A DNA stretch of 64,000 nt from Paenibacillus sp. W2I17 (lineage in GTDB: Bacteria > Bacillota > Bacilli > Paenibacillales > Paenibacillaceae): assembly GCF_030815985.1 (NCBI RefSeq), contig NZ_JAUSXM010000001.1, positions 682,001 through 746,000 on the forward strand, in the 5' to 3' direction. Below are positions 9,955 through 18,262 of the stretch, piece after piece; position 1 is the stretch's first letter; each line of letters begins with the position of its first letter. Below the pieces are notes generated by a model, which worked only from the letters and a program-made list of their open reading frames with translations, had not been told where the DNA came from and ran no database searches. The position numbers and the translations under genes are program-made.

Positions 9955-11022
9955 ATGGGACAACATCAACTGCCCGAGACCATGAAAGCTGCTATCATGA
10001 CAGAGCCAGGACACATTATTATTGAGGAACAACCCGTCCCGCAACCGGAAGCGGATGAGGTGTTAATCCAAGTGATGGCTGTCGGGGTGTGTGGCTCGGA
10101 TGTGCATTATTTTGAACATGGACGCATTGGCAGATTTGTGGTGGAGAAACCGATCATTCTGGGTCATGAGTGTGCGGGGATCATTGCTGCTGTTGGCTCG
10201 AACGTATCACGTCTAAAAACAGGGGATCGGGTTGCTATTGAGCCTGGGGTGACTTGCGGACGTTGCACGGCATGTAAGGAAGGTCGCTATAACCTGTGTC
10301 CTGATGTACAATTTCTGGCGACCCCTCCGGTGGATGGAGCATTTGTACAATACATGGTGATGCGTGAAGATATGGTATTCCCAATCCCGGATCATCTGTC
10401 TTATGAGGAAGCAGCTATGAACGAGCCATTCTCTGTCGGTATTCACGCTGCACGCCGCAGCAAACTGGCTCCGGGTACAACCCTGGCGATTATGGGCATG
10501 GGTCCCGTTGGACTCATGGCCGTGGCAGCTGCCAAATCTTTCGGTGTAGAGAAGATCATAGTAACGGATCTGGAGGAAGTTAGGCTGGAAGCAGCTCGCC
10601 GCATGGGTGCCACGCATACCATTAATGTGCGGAATGAAGATGCGCTGGCTGTGATTCGCGAGTTAACAGGTGGCGTGGGTGTAGATACCGCATGGGAAAC
10701 AGCGGGGAATCCAAAGGCGTTACAATCTGCTCTGTATTCACTTCGACGTGGAGGAAAACTTGCGATTGTGGGCCTGCCTGCACAGGACGAGATCGCACTC
10801 AATGTTCCCTTTATTGCGGACAATGAAGTTGATATCTATGGCATATTCCGTTATGCCAATACGTATCCGGCAGGAATTGAATTTCTGAGCTCCGGTCAGC
10901 ATGACGTGATGTCCCTGATTACAGATCGTTATTCACTCGAAGAGACACAGCAAGCGATGGAGCGTGCATTACACAATAAAAGCGGCAGTCTGAAGGTCAT
11001 GGTATATCCGAACGGTATGTAA
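9955..11022 (+). CDS. Zinc-dependent polyol dehydrogenase (sorbitol/xylitol dehydrogenase type, MDR family)
   Basis: 355 residues from the ATG after GAGGAGGAG. It is a medium-chain dehydrogenase with catalytic-zinc ligands in GVCGSD (about 46) and GHECAG (about 70), the four-cysteine structural zinc lobe CGRCTACKEGRYNLC (about 101-115) and the NAD-binding GMGPVGLMA (about 181). Members oxidise polyols such as sorbitol, xylitol or L-iditol to ketoses. It lies 80 bp downstream of the GH67 gene and may be part of the same xylan transcript; a strong terminator follows it. Exact polyol specificity cannot be decided by reading. Confidence 0.9.
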   Translation: MGQHQLPETMKAAIMTEPGHIIIEEQPVPQPEADEVLIQVMAVGVCGSDVHYFEHGRIGRFVVEKPIILGHECAGIIAAVGSNVSRLKTGDRVAIEPGVTCGRCTACKEGRYNLCPDVQFLATPPVDGAFVQYMVMREDMVFPIPDHLSYEEAAMNEPFSVGIHAARRSKLAPGTTLAIMGMGPVGLMAVAAAKSFGVEKIIVTDLEEVRLEAARRMGATHTINVRNEDALAVIRELTGGVGVDTAWETAGNPKALQSALYSLRRGGKLAIVGLPAQDEIALNVPFIADNEVDIYGIFRYANTYPAGIEFLSSGQHDVMSLITDRYSLEETQQAMERALHNKSGSLKVMVYPNGM

Positions 11023-11034
11023 GAACAACCTGGA

Positions 11035-11066
11035 AGAGTCCTGCGGTATAGGACTCTTTTTTTTTT
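11035..11066 (+). terminator. Rho-independent terminator of the xylan operon
   Basis: Perfect 8-bp stem AGAGTCCT / AGGACTCT with a 7-nt loop, followed by a run of ten T (11057-11066). Confidence 0.95.
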
Positions 11067-11182
11067 GCAAAAAAAGTATGGGTCAAGCTCCCATAACATG
11101 GTATAATTCATGAAGATTTTAATATATAAATGGATACACACCATATTGGTGAATAAGTACTTAGCGAAAGGAACCGAAGGTT

Positions 11183-11449
11183 GTGAGAGTACATGAATTT
11201 ATGATACACGCTGATTTTCATCGGGATGATTTGATGTCGGTATCTTCTCAAGCGTCACGTTTTTCCTCGGATATTATTTTGTCGTATATGGAGTCTGAGC
11301 ATGAGCATCGTGTAGATGTCAAAAGCCTGCTTGGAATGGCGTTACTACCCATTCGATATGGTAGTGTTGTCAGATTACAGACAAGAGGCAGGGATGAACT
11401 GGAGGCTTTAGAGTACATGTTGAATGTACTGGAGAAAGGGACGGCTTGA
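11183..11449 (+). CDS. HPr-like phosphocarrier-fold protein with altered active site
   Basis: 88 residues, the length of HPr. Aligned by eye with HPr/Crh, the segment HRDDLMSVSSQASRF places His13 at the HPr His15 position, and VDVKSLLGMALLP places Ser48 at the regulatory Ser46 position; EALEYMLNVLE is the usual C-terminal helix. However, the normal HARP context is missing (Arg and Pro after the His are not conserved) and the loop between the two sites is about four residues longer. It may therefore act in regulation rather than PTS phosphotransfer. The start is GTG 11183 with a poorly placed GAAGG. It stands alone, between the xylan operon and rpmE2. Confidence 0.6.
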   Translation: MRVHEFMIHADFHRDDLMSVSSQASRFSSDIILSYMESEHEHRVDVKSLLGMALLPIRYGSVVRLQTRGRDELEALEYMLNVLEKGTA

Positions 11450-11593
11450 CACCTGATTAGGTGCAAAATCACAGATATCATATTTTTTTTAGCTATTCCT
11501 CAAAACCTGCTGGTACTTTGTCCAAAAAAAGAGTATAATAAAATGTAGTTTGATTCTAAAGAAGTACCCATATTAAAGGAGTGTAAATAGATT

Positions 11594-11845
11594 ATGCCAA
11601 AAGTTGACATCCATCCAAAGACACAACTCGTAATTTTTTACGATGCAAGTGCTGATTTCAAATTCCTGAGTTCTTCCACGAAGTTCTCTAACGAAACTAT
11701 GGAATGGGAAGACGGTAACTCTTACCCAGTAATCCGTGTGGACACTAGTTCCGCATCCCACCCATTCTTCACTGGTAAACAAAGAAACGTGGATATCGGT
11801 GGCCGTGTTGATAAATTTAACCGTAAATACAACATCACCAAATAA
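11594..11845 (+). CDS. rpmE2: 50S ribosomal protein L31, type B (zinc-independent)
   Basis: 83 residues, typical of type B L31. Recognised by [14 protein letters not shown], the [14 protein letters not shown] block and [12 protein letters not shown]. There are no cysteines, so it is the non-zinc paralogue that replaces the CxxC type during zinc limitation in Bacillus, where it is Zur-controlled. I see no clear Zur box upstream. AAAGGAG precedes the ATG at 11594. Single gene with its own terminator. Confidence 0.96.
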   Translation: MPKVDIHPKTQLVIFYDASADFKFLSSSTKFSNETMEWEDGNSYPVIRVDTSSASHPFFTGKQRNVDIGGRVDKFNRKYNITK

Positions 11846-11862
11846 GTTTGTCCATACATTAC

Positions 11863-11896
11863 AAAAAAACCTCGGGATTTGTCCTGAGGTTTTTTT
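11863..11896 (+). terminator. Rho-independent terminator of rpmE2
   Basis: A-rich left arm ending AAACCTC (to 11873) pairs with GAGGTTT (from 11886), followed by a T run (11890-11896). Symmetric A and T runs could allow bidirectional use. Confidence 0.92.
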
Positions 11897-11994
11897 GTGT
11901 ACATTAAAAATTAATTCAACCAATTATTGCGCTTACAACACATTCGGATGTACACTAGGAAACGAGTACGAACATATTGGAGGAGGAAATAGAG

Positions 11995-12300
11995 ATGAGC
12001 AGCATCACACATATGGTAACGTTTACACTTTACGCGGGTAAAGATACACCGGAGGCCGAAGCCTTTTTGAAGGAAAGTTCGGATGCACTGGCTGTCATTC
12101 CTGGCGTAGAGCAATTTCAGGTTCTGAAACAGGTAAGTGAGAAGAATGAGTTCGATTACAGCTTCTCGATGGTCTTTGCAGATCAGGCTGCGTATGATGC
12201 ATACAACAATCACCCGGTTCACCGTCAATATGTAGAAGAGCGTTGGGAAAAGGAAGTCAGTCGCTTCCAGGAAATTGATCTTATTCAACATCATAATTAA
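11995..12300 (+). CDS. Dabb (stress-responsive A/B barrel) domain protein
   Basis: 101 residues from the ATG preceded by GGAGGAGG. The whole protein fits the Dabb fold: a first strand with HMVTFTL, a helix with EAEAFLKESSDALAVIPGV, a second strand FQVLKQV and the closing HPVHRQYVEERWE segment. Dabb proteins are small dimeric ferredoxin-like barrels; their biochemical roles vary and are mostly unknown in bacteria. It is followed by a palindrome (12335-12362) and then an SDR gene. Confidence 0.85.
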   Translation: MSSITHMVTFTLYAGKDTPEAEAFLKESSDALAVIPGVEQFQVLKQVSEKNEFDYSFSMVFADQAAYDAYNNHPVHRQYVEERWEKEVSRFQEIDLIQHHN

Positions 12301-12334
12301 TAGTCTCCACATATAGTAAAAAAGTTGAACTACC

Positions 12335-12362
12335 ATATACAGCATTGAACAATGCTGTATAT
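12335..12362. promoter_or_regulatory. Perfect 12-bp inverted repeat downstream of the Dabb gene
   Basis: Arms ATATACAGCATT and AATGCTGTATAT with a GAAC centre. No T run follows, so it fits an operator or an inefficient terminator equally well. Confidence 0.45.
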
Positions 12363-12406
12363 ATCTCTGAATAACGCGTAATTAATGAACAAAAATAACA
12401 TATTTC

Positions 12407-12420
12407 CGAAATCGTTTTCG
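12407..12420. promoter_or_regulatory. cre-like / LacI-type operator candidate
   Basis: CGAAATCGTTTTCG is a near-palindrome around a CG centre and matches the cre pattern except at its two end bases. It lies 41 bp upstream of the SDR start. It could bind CcpA or another LacI/GalR protein. Confidence 0.4.
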
Positions 12421-12460
12421 ACTATTTCGACCAAATAAATTCAAGGAGGTTTTCGCTGTT

Positions 12461-13222
12461 ATGCAATTGGATCTCTCAGGAAAAACGGCTCTGGTTACAG
12501 GCGCAACCGGACAGCTGGGGAGAGTCATCGCCCGCACGTTGGCAGCCTGTGGCGCCAATCTGGCTCTACATTACATAAATAATGATACCAAGGCTCGGGA
12601 GCTTCAGGGTGAGATTGAAGCACTCGGTCGTCAGGCTGTTATTGTACAGGGAGATATTACAAAGCAGGATACAGCATTTCGGATGCGTGATGAGATTCAG
12701 TCTGTCCTCGGCGGAGTGGATATCGTTGTTGCCAATGCGGTCATTCAATATGAATGGACAACGGTGTTGGAACAGTCTCCTGAAGATTACTTGAGCCAGT
12801 TTGAATCCTGTGTCATGCAGAGTGTGTATCTTGCCAAAGCTTTCATTCCACATATGCAAGATATCAGAGCCGGTCGGTTCATTGGCATCAATACGGAATG
12901 TGCGATGCAAAACTTCGCTCATCAATCGGCCTACACCGCTGGTAAGCGTGGAATGGATGGTGTATATCGCGTGCTTGCCAAGGAGGTTGGTGAGTATCAG
13001 ATTACCGTAAACCAGATTGCACCTGGATGGACAATTAGTGAACGTGATCGTTCCAGTGAGCCTGGACATGATGAGGCATATACGCGTACTGTGCCGCTGA
13101 AGCGCAGGGGGGAGGATCAGGAGATCGCCAATGCGGTAGCTTTTCTCGCTTCGGATCTGTCCTCATTTATCACTGGTGCCTATATCCCGGTAAGTGGTGG
13201 CAATGTGATGCCTGCTATCTAG
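12461..13222 (+). CDS. SDR-family oxidoreductase (glucose/ribitol dehydrogenase-like)
   Basis: 253 residues, standard classical SDR size. The nucleotide-binding motif TGATGQLG is at about 14-21 and the active-site Tyr-x3-Lys is in SAYTAGKRG (about 156-160). The C-terminal VAFLASDLSSFITG block is typical. Two usual motifs are altered: NAG is replaced by ANA (VVANAVI), and the catalytic Ser region reads INTEC, where a Ser is expected. Catalysis may therefore be modified. AAGGAGG precedes the ATG at 12461. Substrate unknown. Confidence 0.85.
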   Translation: MQLDLSGKTALVTGATGQLGRVIARTLAACGANLALHYINNDTKARELQGEIEALGRQAVIVQGDITKQDTAFRMRDEIQSVLGGVDIVVANAVIQYEWTTVLEQSPEDYLSQFESCVMQSVYLAKAFIPHMQDIRAGRFIGINTECAMQNFAHQSAYTAGKRGMDGVYRVLAKEVGEYQITVNQIAPGWTISERDRSSEPGHDEAYTRTVPLKRRGEDQEIANAVAFLASDLSSFITGAYIPVSGGNVMPAI

Positions 13223-13277
13223 TGTCTGATTTGGATTCGGGGAATCACATAAAAATGAATAAACTGAGTTTAACCGT

Positions 13278-13309
13278 AATCCGTTTGTCATTCGACAAGC
13301 GGATTTTTT
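13278..13309 (+). terminator. Rho-independent terminator after the SDR gene
   Basis: 12-bp stem AATCCGTTTGTC / GACAAGCGGATT (one T-G wobble), 4-nt loop, then TTTTTT. Confidence 0.9.
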
Positions 13310-13477
13310 GGCATTTTGCTAACAATGAAATAACGGTTCAAGGGGCAGGTTTTTGTTTCATATATCCAGACATACATATGAGTTGGTTCGGTTTTCGGAA
13401 GATTGGGGTATAAGAATAGGTATATTAACAGAGTGGAAACATAATCAAAATGAGCAATTAAAGGAGACCCATCACTT

Positions 13478-15205
13478 ATGAAAAAAACAGTCGCGGACGT
13501 TCTGGTTGAATCCTTATTGAACGCTGGCATCAAACGTATATATGGCATTGTTGGAGACTCCTTGAATGCGGTACTCGACTCCATTCGTCGTTCTGGGAAG
13601 ATTGAATGGATTCATGTACGTCATGAAGAAGTAGCTGCATTTGCTGCTGGGGCGGACGCTCAGGTCAGTGGAAGTATCGCTGTCTGCGCAGGTAGCAGTG
13701 GTCCTGGTAATATGCATCTGATCAATGGTCTGTACGATTGTCACCGCAATCGTGTTCCTGTACTCGCCATCGCTGCACATATCCCAAGTGACGAGATTGG
13801 CAGTGAATATTTTCAGGCGACCCATCCGGAGTATCTGTTTCAGGAATGTAGTGATTATTGTGAAGTCATTACAACAGCAAAACAGATGCCGCGTTCTCTG
13901 ACGATGGCCATTCAGACAGCAGTTGCACGTTCAGGTGTGTCCGTCGTTGTATTGCCGGGCGATGTAGCAGGACTTGAAGCAGCGGATCTGCCTGTGCCTG
14001 AGCACGTGTATCATGCGACTAATCCCGTGGTACATCCTTCTGAGCCTGAACTCGTGAAACTGGCGGAGTATCTGAATCAAGGCAAGAAAATTACGTTATT
14101 GTGCGGTGCAGGCTGCGCGGGCGCTCGGGAACCCCTTATGCAGCTCTGTGATCGCTTGAAATCCCCGATGGTTATTGCGCTACGAGGCAAGGAATATTTG
14201 GAGTATGACAACCCCTATTCCTTGGGTCTTACGGGTCTAATTGGGTATTCATCCGGTTATCATGCCATGATGGACTGTGATGTACTATTGATGCTCGGAA
14301 CGGATTTCCCATATCGTCAATTCTATCCTGAAGATGCGAAAGTCCTTCAGGTCGACATTCAATCTTCCCATTTGGGTCGGCGCACGAAGCTGGATTACGG
14401 CGTATGTGGGGATGTAAAAGCGACCATTGAAACTTTGCTTCCTTATCTGACAGAGGAACACAGTGACAAACATCTGCGTAAAAGTGTGGATCGTTATGTG
14501 AAAGTACGCAAAGATCTGGACGAGCTGGCCGTTGGAAAACCGGGTAAAAAGCCCATCCACCCGCAGTACCTGACCAAGGTCATTAGTGATGCCGCAGCTG
14601 AAAATGCCATCTTTACCTGTGATGTCGGTACTCCGACAGTATGGGCGGCCCGTTATATCGAGATGTCTCGTAATCGCAGACTGCTCGGTTCATTCAGTCA
14701 TGGTACGATGGCAAACGCTTTGCCACAGGCAATTGGCGCTCAGGTCGCTGATCCGGGCAGACAAGTCATCTCTTTGTCGGGTGATGGTGGTATTACGATG
14801 CTGATGGGTGATCTGTTGACATTGAAACAGCATAATCTGCCGATTAAAATTGTGGTGTTTAATAATGGAGCACTCGGTTTTGTTGAGCTGGAGATGAAAG
14901 CTGCCGGATTCCTGGAATCGGGAACAGAGCTTGTCAATCCCAACTTTGCGATGGTTGCTCAAGCCATGGGCATGGAAGGTATTCGGGTTGAGGATCCGGA
15001 TGAACTGGAAGGAGCTGTGCAGCGTGCGCTTCAGCATGATGGTCCTGTGTTAATTGATGTGGTGGTGAATCGTCAGGAATTGTCCTTACCTCCGAAGATT
15101 GATATCAAACAGGCGGAAGGATTCACCTTATGGATGATGAAAGCCGTGCTCAACGGACGCGGTGACGAAATTATTGAATTGGCAAAAACGAATTTGCTGC
15201 GTTAA
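13478..15205 (+). CDS. Thiamine-diphosphate-dependent pyruvate oxidase
   Basis: 575 residues, like PoxB of E. coli and YdaP of B. subtilis. The family converts pyruvate to acetate and CO2 (or acetyl phosphate) with FAD and TPP at the membrane or in the cytoplasm. Three domains are evident: N-terminal PYR with the cofactor Glu in VRHEEVAAFAAGA (about 50), central FAD domain, and C-terminal PP domain with the TPP/Mg motif GDGGITMLMGD ending in VVFNN (about 433-461). AAAGGAG precedes the ATG. Single gene. The family is often stress- or stationary-phase-induced, but no convincing SigB promoter was seen. Confidence 0.92.
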   Translation: MKKTVADVLVESLLNAGIKRIYGIVGDSLNAVLDSIRRSGKIEWIHVRHEEVAAFAAGADAQVSGSIAVCAGSSGPGNMHLINGLYDCHRNRVPVLAIAAHIPSDEIGSEYFQATHPEYLFQECSDYCEVITTAKQMPRSLTMAIQTAVARSGVSVVVLPGDVAGLEAADLPVPEHVYHATNPVVHPSEPELVKLAEYLNQGKKITLLCGAGCAGAREPLMQLCDRLKSPMVIALRGKEYLEYDNPYSLGLTGLIGYSSGYHAMMDCDVLLMLGTDFPYRQFYPEDAKVLQVDIQSSHLGRRTKLDYGVCGDVKATIETLLPYLTEEHSDKHLRKSVDRYVKVRKDLDELAVGKPGKKPIHPQYLTKVISDAAAENAIFTCDVGTPTVWAARYIEMSRNRRLLGSFSHGTMANALPQAIGAQVADPGRQVISLSGDGGITMLMGDLLTLKQHNLPIKIVVFNNGALGFVELEMKAAGFLESGTELVNPNFAMVAQAMGMEGIRVEDPDELEGAVQRALQHDGPVLIDVVVNRQELSLPPKIDIKQAEGFTLWMMKAVLNGRGDEIIELAKTNLLR

Positions 15206-15280
15206 AGTGTTTCAATAAGCGGATATGCACCGTTTGAAGTTGTAGAGATACCGACTTAAAAAATATTGTATATGTAAAAG

Positions 15281-15317
15281 AGGAGCATGCAACAAGACGT
15301 AATAGTTGTGTGCTCCT
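15281..15317 (+). terminator. Hairpin after the pyruvate oxidase gene
   Basis: 13-bp stem AGGAGCATGCAAC / GTTGTGTGCTCCT with two wobble pairs and an 11-nt loop. The T run is short (TTCAATAAA), so it may be a weak terminator. Confidence 0.6.
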
Positions 15318-15528
15318 TCAATAAAAATGCTGAAAATGTGACAGGTGATATAGTATGAATACATATTATATGATTTGTTTTTATGTCGAAAGTCTATTAG
15401 AATAGGTAAAGTCAGGAAGGTTTTATGCCATTTTTGACCTACATATTGCATCATTGCATGTAAGTACGTTTCATATCGTATTCATCGATCCAATCACAAG
15501 ATGACACACACACATGGAGGAGATCAAC

Positions 15529-16284
15529 ATGAGTCACGCAGGAAAAGTAGCCATTATTACTGGAGCAGGAAGTGGATTGGGCCAAGCAGCAGCGCTAAAG
15601 CTGGCTGAGAAGGGCGCATCCATTGTTGTTGTGGATCTTGTCGAAGAGACAGGTCTTGAAACCGTTAAGCAGATTGAGAAGCTGGGCAGTAAAGCTATTT
15701 TTGTACAAGCAGATGTGAGTAAAGCACCTGAAGTTGAGAATTATGTGAAAAAAGCGATCGAAGAGTTCGGACGAATCGACATGTTCTTTAATAATGCAGG
15801 TATTGCAGGTCCTGGTATTAAGCTGATTGAACATACGATTGAGCAGTTTGACCAGATCATTGATATTAACCTGAGAAGTGTATTCTACGGGTTGAAGTAT
15901 GTAATTACTGAAATGCTCAAAACAGGTGGAGGTTCCATTCTGAACACGGCCTCCACAGCCGGTATTGTTGGTGTACCTGCAGTTGCACCTTACGCAGCAA
16001 CCAAACATGGCGTGGTCGGCTTGACGCGTACTGCTGCAATTGAATATGGCAAGGACAACATTCGTGTAAATGCGATTGCTCCAGGTACAATTGAGACGCC
16101 GATGGTCATTCAGTTCGGTAAAGACAACCCTGAAGTGTTCAAGGCAACTGTTGACAGCATTCCATCCGGACGTCTGGGCAGACCGGAAGAGATCGCGAAT
16201 TTGGTTTCTTTCCTGCTTGGAGATGAAGCGCCGTATATCAATGGTGCAGTATATCCGATCGATGGTGCAGTTACGGCCCAATAA
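15529..16284 (+). CDS. SDR-family oxidoreductase
   Basis: 251 residues from the ATG after TGGAGGAG. A canonical classical SDR: TGAGSGLG (about 12-19), DVSKAPEV, NNAGIAGPG (about 87), catalytic Ser in NTASTAG (about 140) and YAATK (about 154-158), then APGTIETPM. The C-terminal GRLGRPEEIANLVSFLLGD is standard. NAD(H) preference is suggested by the Asp in VVVDLVEE. Resembles glucose 1-dehydrogenase or 3-oxoacyl-reductase-like enzymes; the substrate is not deducible. Monocistronic, with its own strong terminator. Confidence 0.9.
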   Translation: MSHAGKVAIITGAGSGLGQAAALKLAEKGASIVVVDLVEETGLETVKQIEKLGSKAIFVQADVSKAPEVENYVKKAIEEFGRIDMFFNNAGIAGPGIKLIEHTIEQFDQIIDINLRSVFYGLKYVITEMLKTGGGSILNTASTAGIVGVPAVAPYAATKHGVVGLTRTAAIEYGKDNIRVNAIAPGTIETPMVIQFGKDNPEVFKATVDSIPSGRLGRPEEIANLVSFLLGDEAPYINGAVYPIDGAVTAQ

Positions 16285-16325
16285 GAGTTCTGCTTATCGG
16301 TAATAGAATAGCCGTTAAAATGGTT

Positions 16326-16364
16326 AAAGAGAGGCCACTGTATGCATACAGTGCCTCTCTTTTT
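16326..16364. terminator. Strong bidirectional terminator
   Basis: Arms AAAGAGAGG-C-CACTGTATG and CATACAGTG-CCTCTCTTT with a single bulged C and almost no loop. T runs occur on both strands. It separates the plus-strand SDR from the minus-strand MFS gene. Confidence 0.92.
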
Positions 16365-16392
16365 GGTTTGTTTTTTGTACTACGAATTCATA

Positions 16393-17577
16393 TCAGGCAA
16401 TGTTGTGTGAAGCAGTGGTTTTTTTACTTTTCGTAGATGCTGAACGATACGAACTTATAACGATGATTATGGCAACAGCAACCCCGACAGCGCCAATCCA
16501 GGTAATGGATGACAATGAAACGCTGCTGACCGCGATTCCGCCAATACCTGCGCCGGCAGCCATCGCCAGTTGCATCACCGAACTGTTGAGGCTTAGCATA
16601 ATGCCTGAGGATTCCGGAGCCATGGTGACCAGGTTATATTGCTGAGTTGGACCTGAGGACCACGCGGCAAAAGACCACAAAATCAGAACAAGGAAGACAG
16701 CGAGATGAGAGCTTGCCGTTATATTCAACAGGACCAGACTCACGATATGCAATGTCATGCCTGTGATCAGCGTTCGTTTGACACCCAATCTGTCAGCACT
16801 GAATCCTCCAACTTTTGAACCGATCAGACTTGCAATGCCAAATGCGAGTAAAGCTGAACTGAGTAGTGCTTCGCTCATTCCTGAAACGGATACAAGGTAA
16901 GGTGAAATATACGTGTAGGCAATGGAATACCCACCTAACCAGAAAAATGTCACCAGCAGTGCCAATACAATTCGTGGCTGTTTGAGCAAAGACAGTTGTT
17001 TCTTCAGTGGAACAGGCGCTTCTGCTTTGGAAGGCGGAATGGCGGCCGCGATCACCAGCATGGCGAGAATGCCAAGAACGGCGATACCTGCGAAAACAAG
17101 CTTCCAATCCCAAGATGCAGCCACAAGCCTTCCGAGCGGAACGCCAACGATCAAAGAAGCCGTAAATCCAGTGATTACTGTGGCGATTGCGCTAGCTTGT
17201 TTGCCCTCAGCCGCTATTTGGGAAGCAACCGTTAATGCCGTGACAACAACAACGCCCGCGCCTAAAGCCATCAACACGCGTGCTGCGACGAACAGTCCAT
17301 AACCCGGCAACAGATAGGCAAGAACATTAGCCACAACGAATAGACCGAGGAAGTATAGCAACAGCTTGCGACGGTCCCAGCGCGAAGTCAGTGCAATAAT
17401 GACAGGTGTACCTAGCGCATATACGAGTGAAAAAATCGTAATGAGCTGTCCGGCAGCGATTAAAGAGATATTCATGGTATCTGCAATACGATCCAAAATG
17501 CCGGCAATGACATATTCGGACGTTCCTACAAGGAAGCTGACCAAGGCAAGAACATAGATTTTGAGCGTAGAAGACAT
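16393..17577 (-). CDS. MFS transporter, DHA1 family (arabinose efflux/YdhP-like)
   Basis: 394 residues with about twelve hydrophobic helices, the size of DHA1 drug/sugar exporters. The N-terminal LVSFLVGTSEYVIAGIL and the loop motif SRWDRRKLLLYFLGLF (motif A) after TM2 are typical, as is RVLMALGAGVVVVTALT in TM4 (motif B region). It is probably a proton-driven efflux pump in the cytoplasmic membrane. The start ATG follows AAAGAGG. An ArsR-type regulator is encoded directly upstream in the same direction, and a repeated operator-like sequence occurs 34 bp and 195 bp upstream of this gene. Confidence 0.9.
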   Translation of the reverse strand: MSSTLKIYVLALVSFLVGTSEYVIAGILDRIADTMNISLIAAGQLITIFSLVYALGTPVIIALTSRWDRRKLLLYFLGLFVVANVLAYLLPGYGLFVAARVLMALGAGVVVVTALTVASQIAAEGKQASAIATVITGFTASLIVGVPLGRLVAASWDWKLVFAGIAVLGILAMLVIAAAIPPSKAEAPVPLKKQLSLLKQPRIVLALLVTFFWLGGYSIAYTYISPYLVSVSGMSEALLSSALLAFGIASLIGSKVGGFSADRLGVKRTLITGMTLHIVSLVLLNITASSHLAVFLVLILWSFAAWSSGPTQQYNLVTMAPESSGIMLSLNSSVMQLAMAAGAGIGGIAVSSVSLSSITWIGAVGVAVAIIIVISSYRSASTKSKKTTASHNIA

Positions 17578-17610
17578 GGAAACATAACCTCTTTCTGATT
17601 ATAATTATTA

Positions 17611-17632
17611 TATTTTTAGAAATATAGAAATA
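17611..17632. promoter_or_regulatory. Operator copy C of the ArsR-MFS unit
   Basis: TATTTTTA-N6-TAGAAATA, one mismatch from the perfect inverted repeat at the two other sites. It lies immediately upstream of the MFS gene. Confidence 0.6.
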
Positions 17633-17771
17633 AAGACGATAGAACAAGACATGAATGCTCTGAATGCAACCGATCTACGAACGGTGATGTTACAACTTAG
17701 ATAATGAATAATGGTATAAGCGTAAACTTAGGTGACCTAGTTCTACTAATAAATATTGTACATTGTTTCAA

Positions 17772-17793
17772 TATTTCTAATTATATAGAAATA
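17772..17793. promoter_or_regulatory. Operator copy A of the ArsR-MFS unit
   Basis: Perfect inverted repeat TATTTCTA-N6-TAGAAATA in the gap between the ArsR stop and the MFS start. It is the same sequence and spacing as the site upstream of the ArsR gene. Confidence 0.65.
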
Positions 17794-17806
17794 TAACTCA
17801 AATTTT

Positions 17807-18091
17807 TTATTTATTTAGCAGATAGGGAACAAACTTTTGTGCGGTCTCCGTGTTCAGGCTGTAGTAGATATAAGTACCTTTCTTTTGCGATGTAAGCAGG
17901 CCGCAATCGGACAGCTGTTTCAGATGATGAGACAGAGTCGATAGGGCAACCGTAACAAGGCGGCTCTCCAGATCGGCGGGACACAGGTTGCTTTCGCTCG
18001 ATAAAATCTGAATGATTTTGTAGCGTGTTTGCTCGCCCAGTGCTTTATGAATTTTGACGACTTGTTCAATCTCATTCGAGTTTGATTGCAT
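17807..18091 (-). CDS. ArsR/SmtB-family regulator of the adjacent MFS transporter
   Basis: 94 residues. The winged HTH spans about residues 15-80, with the recognition helix in TVALSTLSHHLKQL and the wing in GLLTSQKKGTYIYYSL. A CPADLE sequence sits where metal-sensing ArsR members carry ELCVCDL, but only one Cys is kept, so it is unlikely to be a classical arsenic sensor. The inverted repeat TATTTCTA-N6-TAGAAATA lies 29 bp upstream of its start and recurs twice in front of the MFS gene, which points to repression of both. Confidence 0.9.
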   Translation of the reverse strand: MQSNSNEIEQVVKIHKALGEQTRYKIIQILSSESNLCPADLESRLVTVALSTLSHHLKQLSDCGLLTSQKKGTYIYYSLNTETAQKFVPYLLNK

Positions 18092-18119
18092 AATGATCTG
18101 TCCTTTCGTCTTTATTTCT

Positions 18120-18141
18120 TATTTCTAGTAATATAGAAATA
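18120..18141. promoter_or_regulatory. Operator copy B of the ArsR-MFS unit
   Basis: Perfect inverted repeat TATTTCTA-N6-TAGAAATA upstream of the ArsR gene. Confidence 0.65.
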
Positions 18142-18262
18142 ACAGTAGCATATGTCGTTTGAAAAGTAAACTCTCGGACGAAGATACCATACTTTCTACT
18201 GCGTCTGTGTTAACAGCCGAAAGTCTGGAGTAACTTCCCCCGAGAGTTATGTGAGTTGTATA

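Noticed and set aside
13396..13420. SigB-like promoter (GGTTNN ... GGGTAT) before the pyruvate oxidase gene
   Set aside because: The -10-like GGGTAT is present but the -35 and spacing fit poorly, and SigB presence is not certain in this group.
18169..18248. Distant inverted repeat AACTCTCGG / CCGAGAGTT between the ArsR and L7/L12-like genes
   Set aside because: The loop is about 60 nt and no T run follows; not enough to call a terminator or riboswitch.
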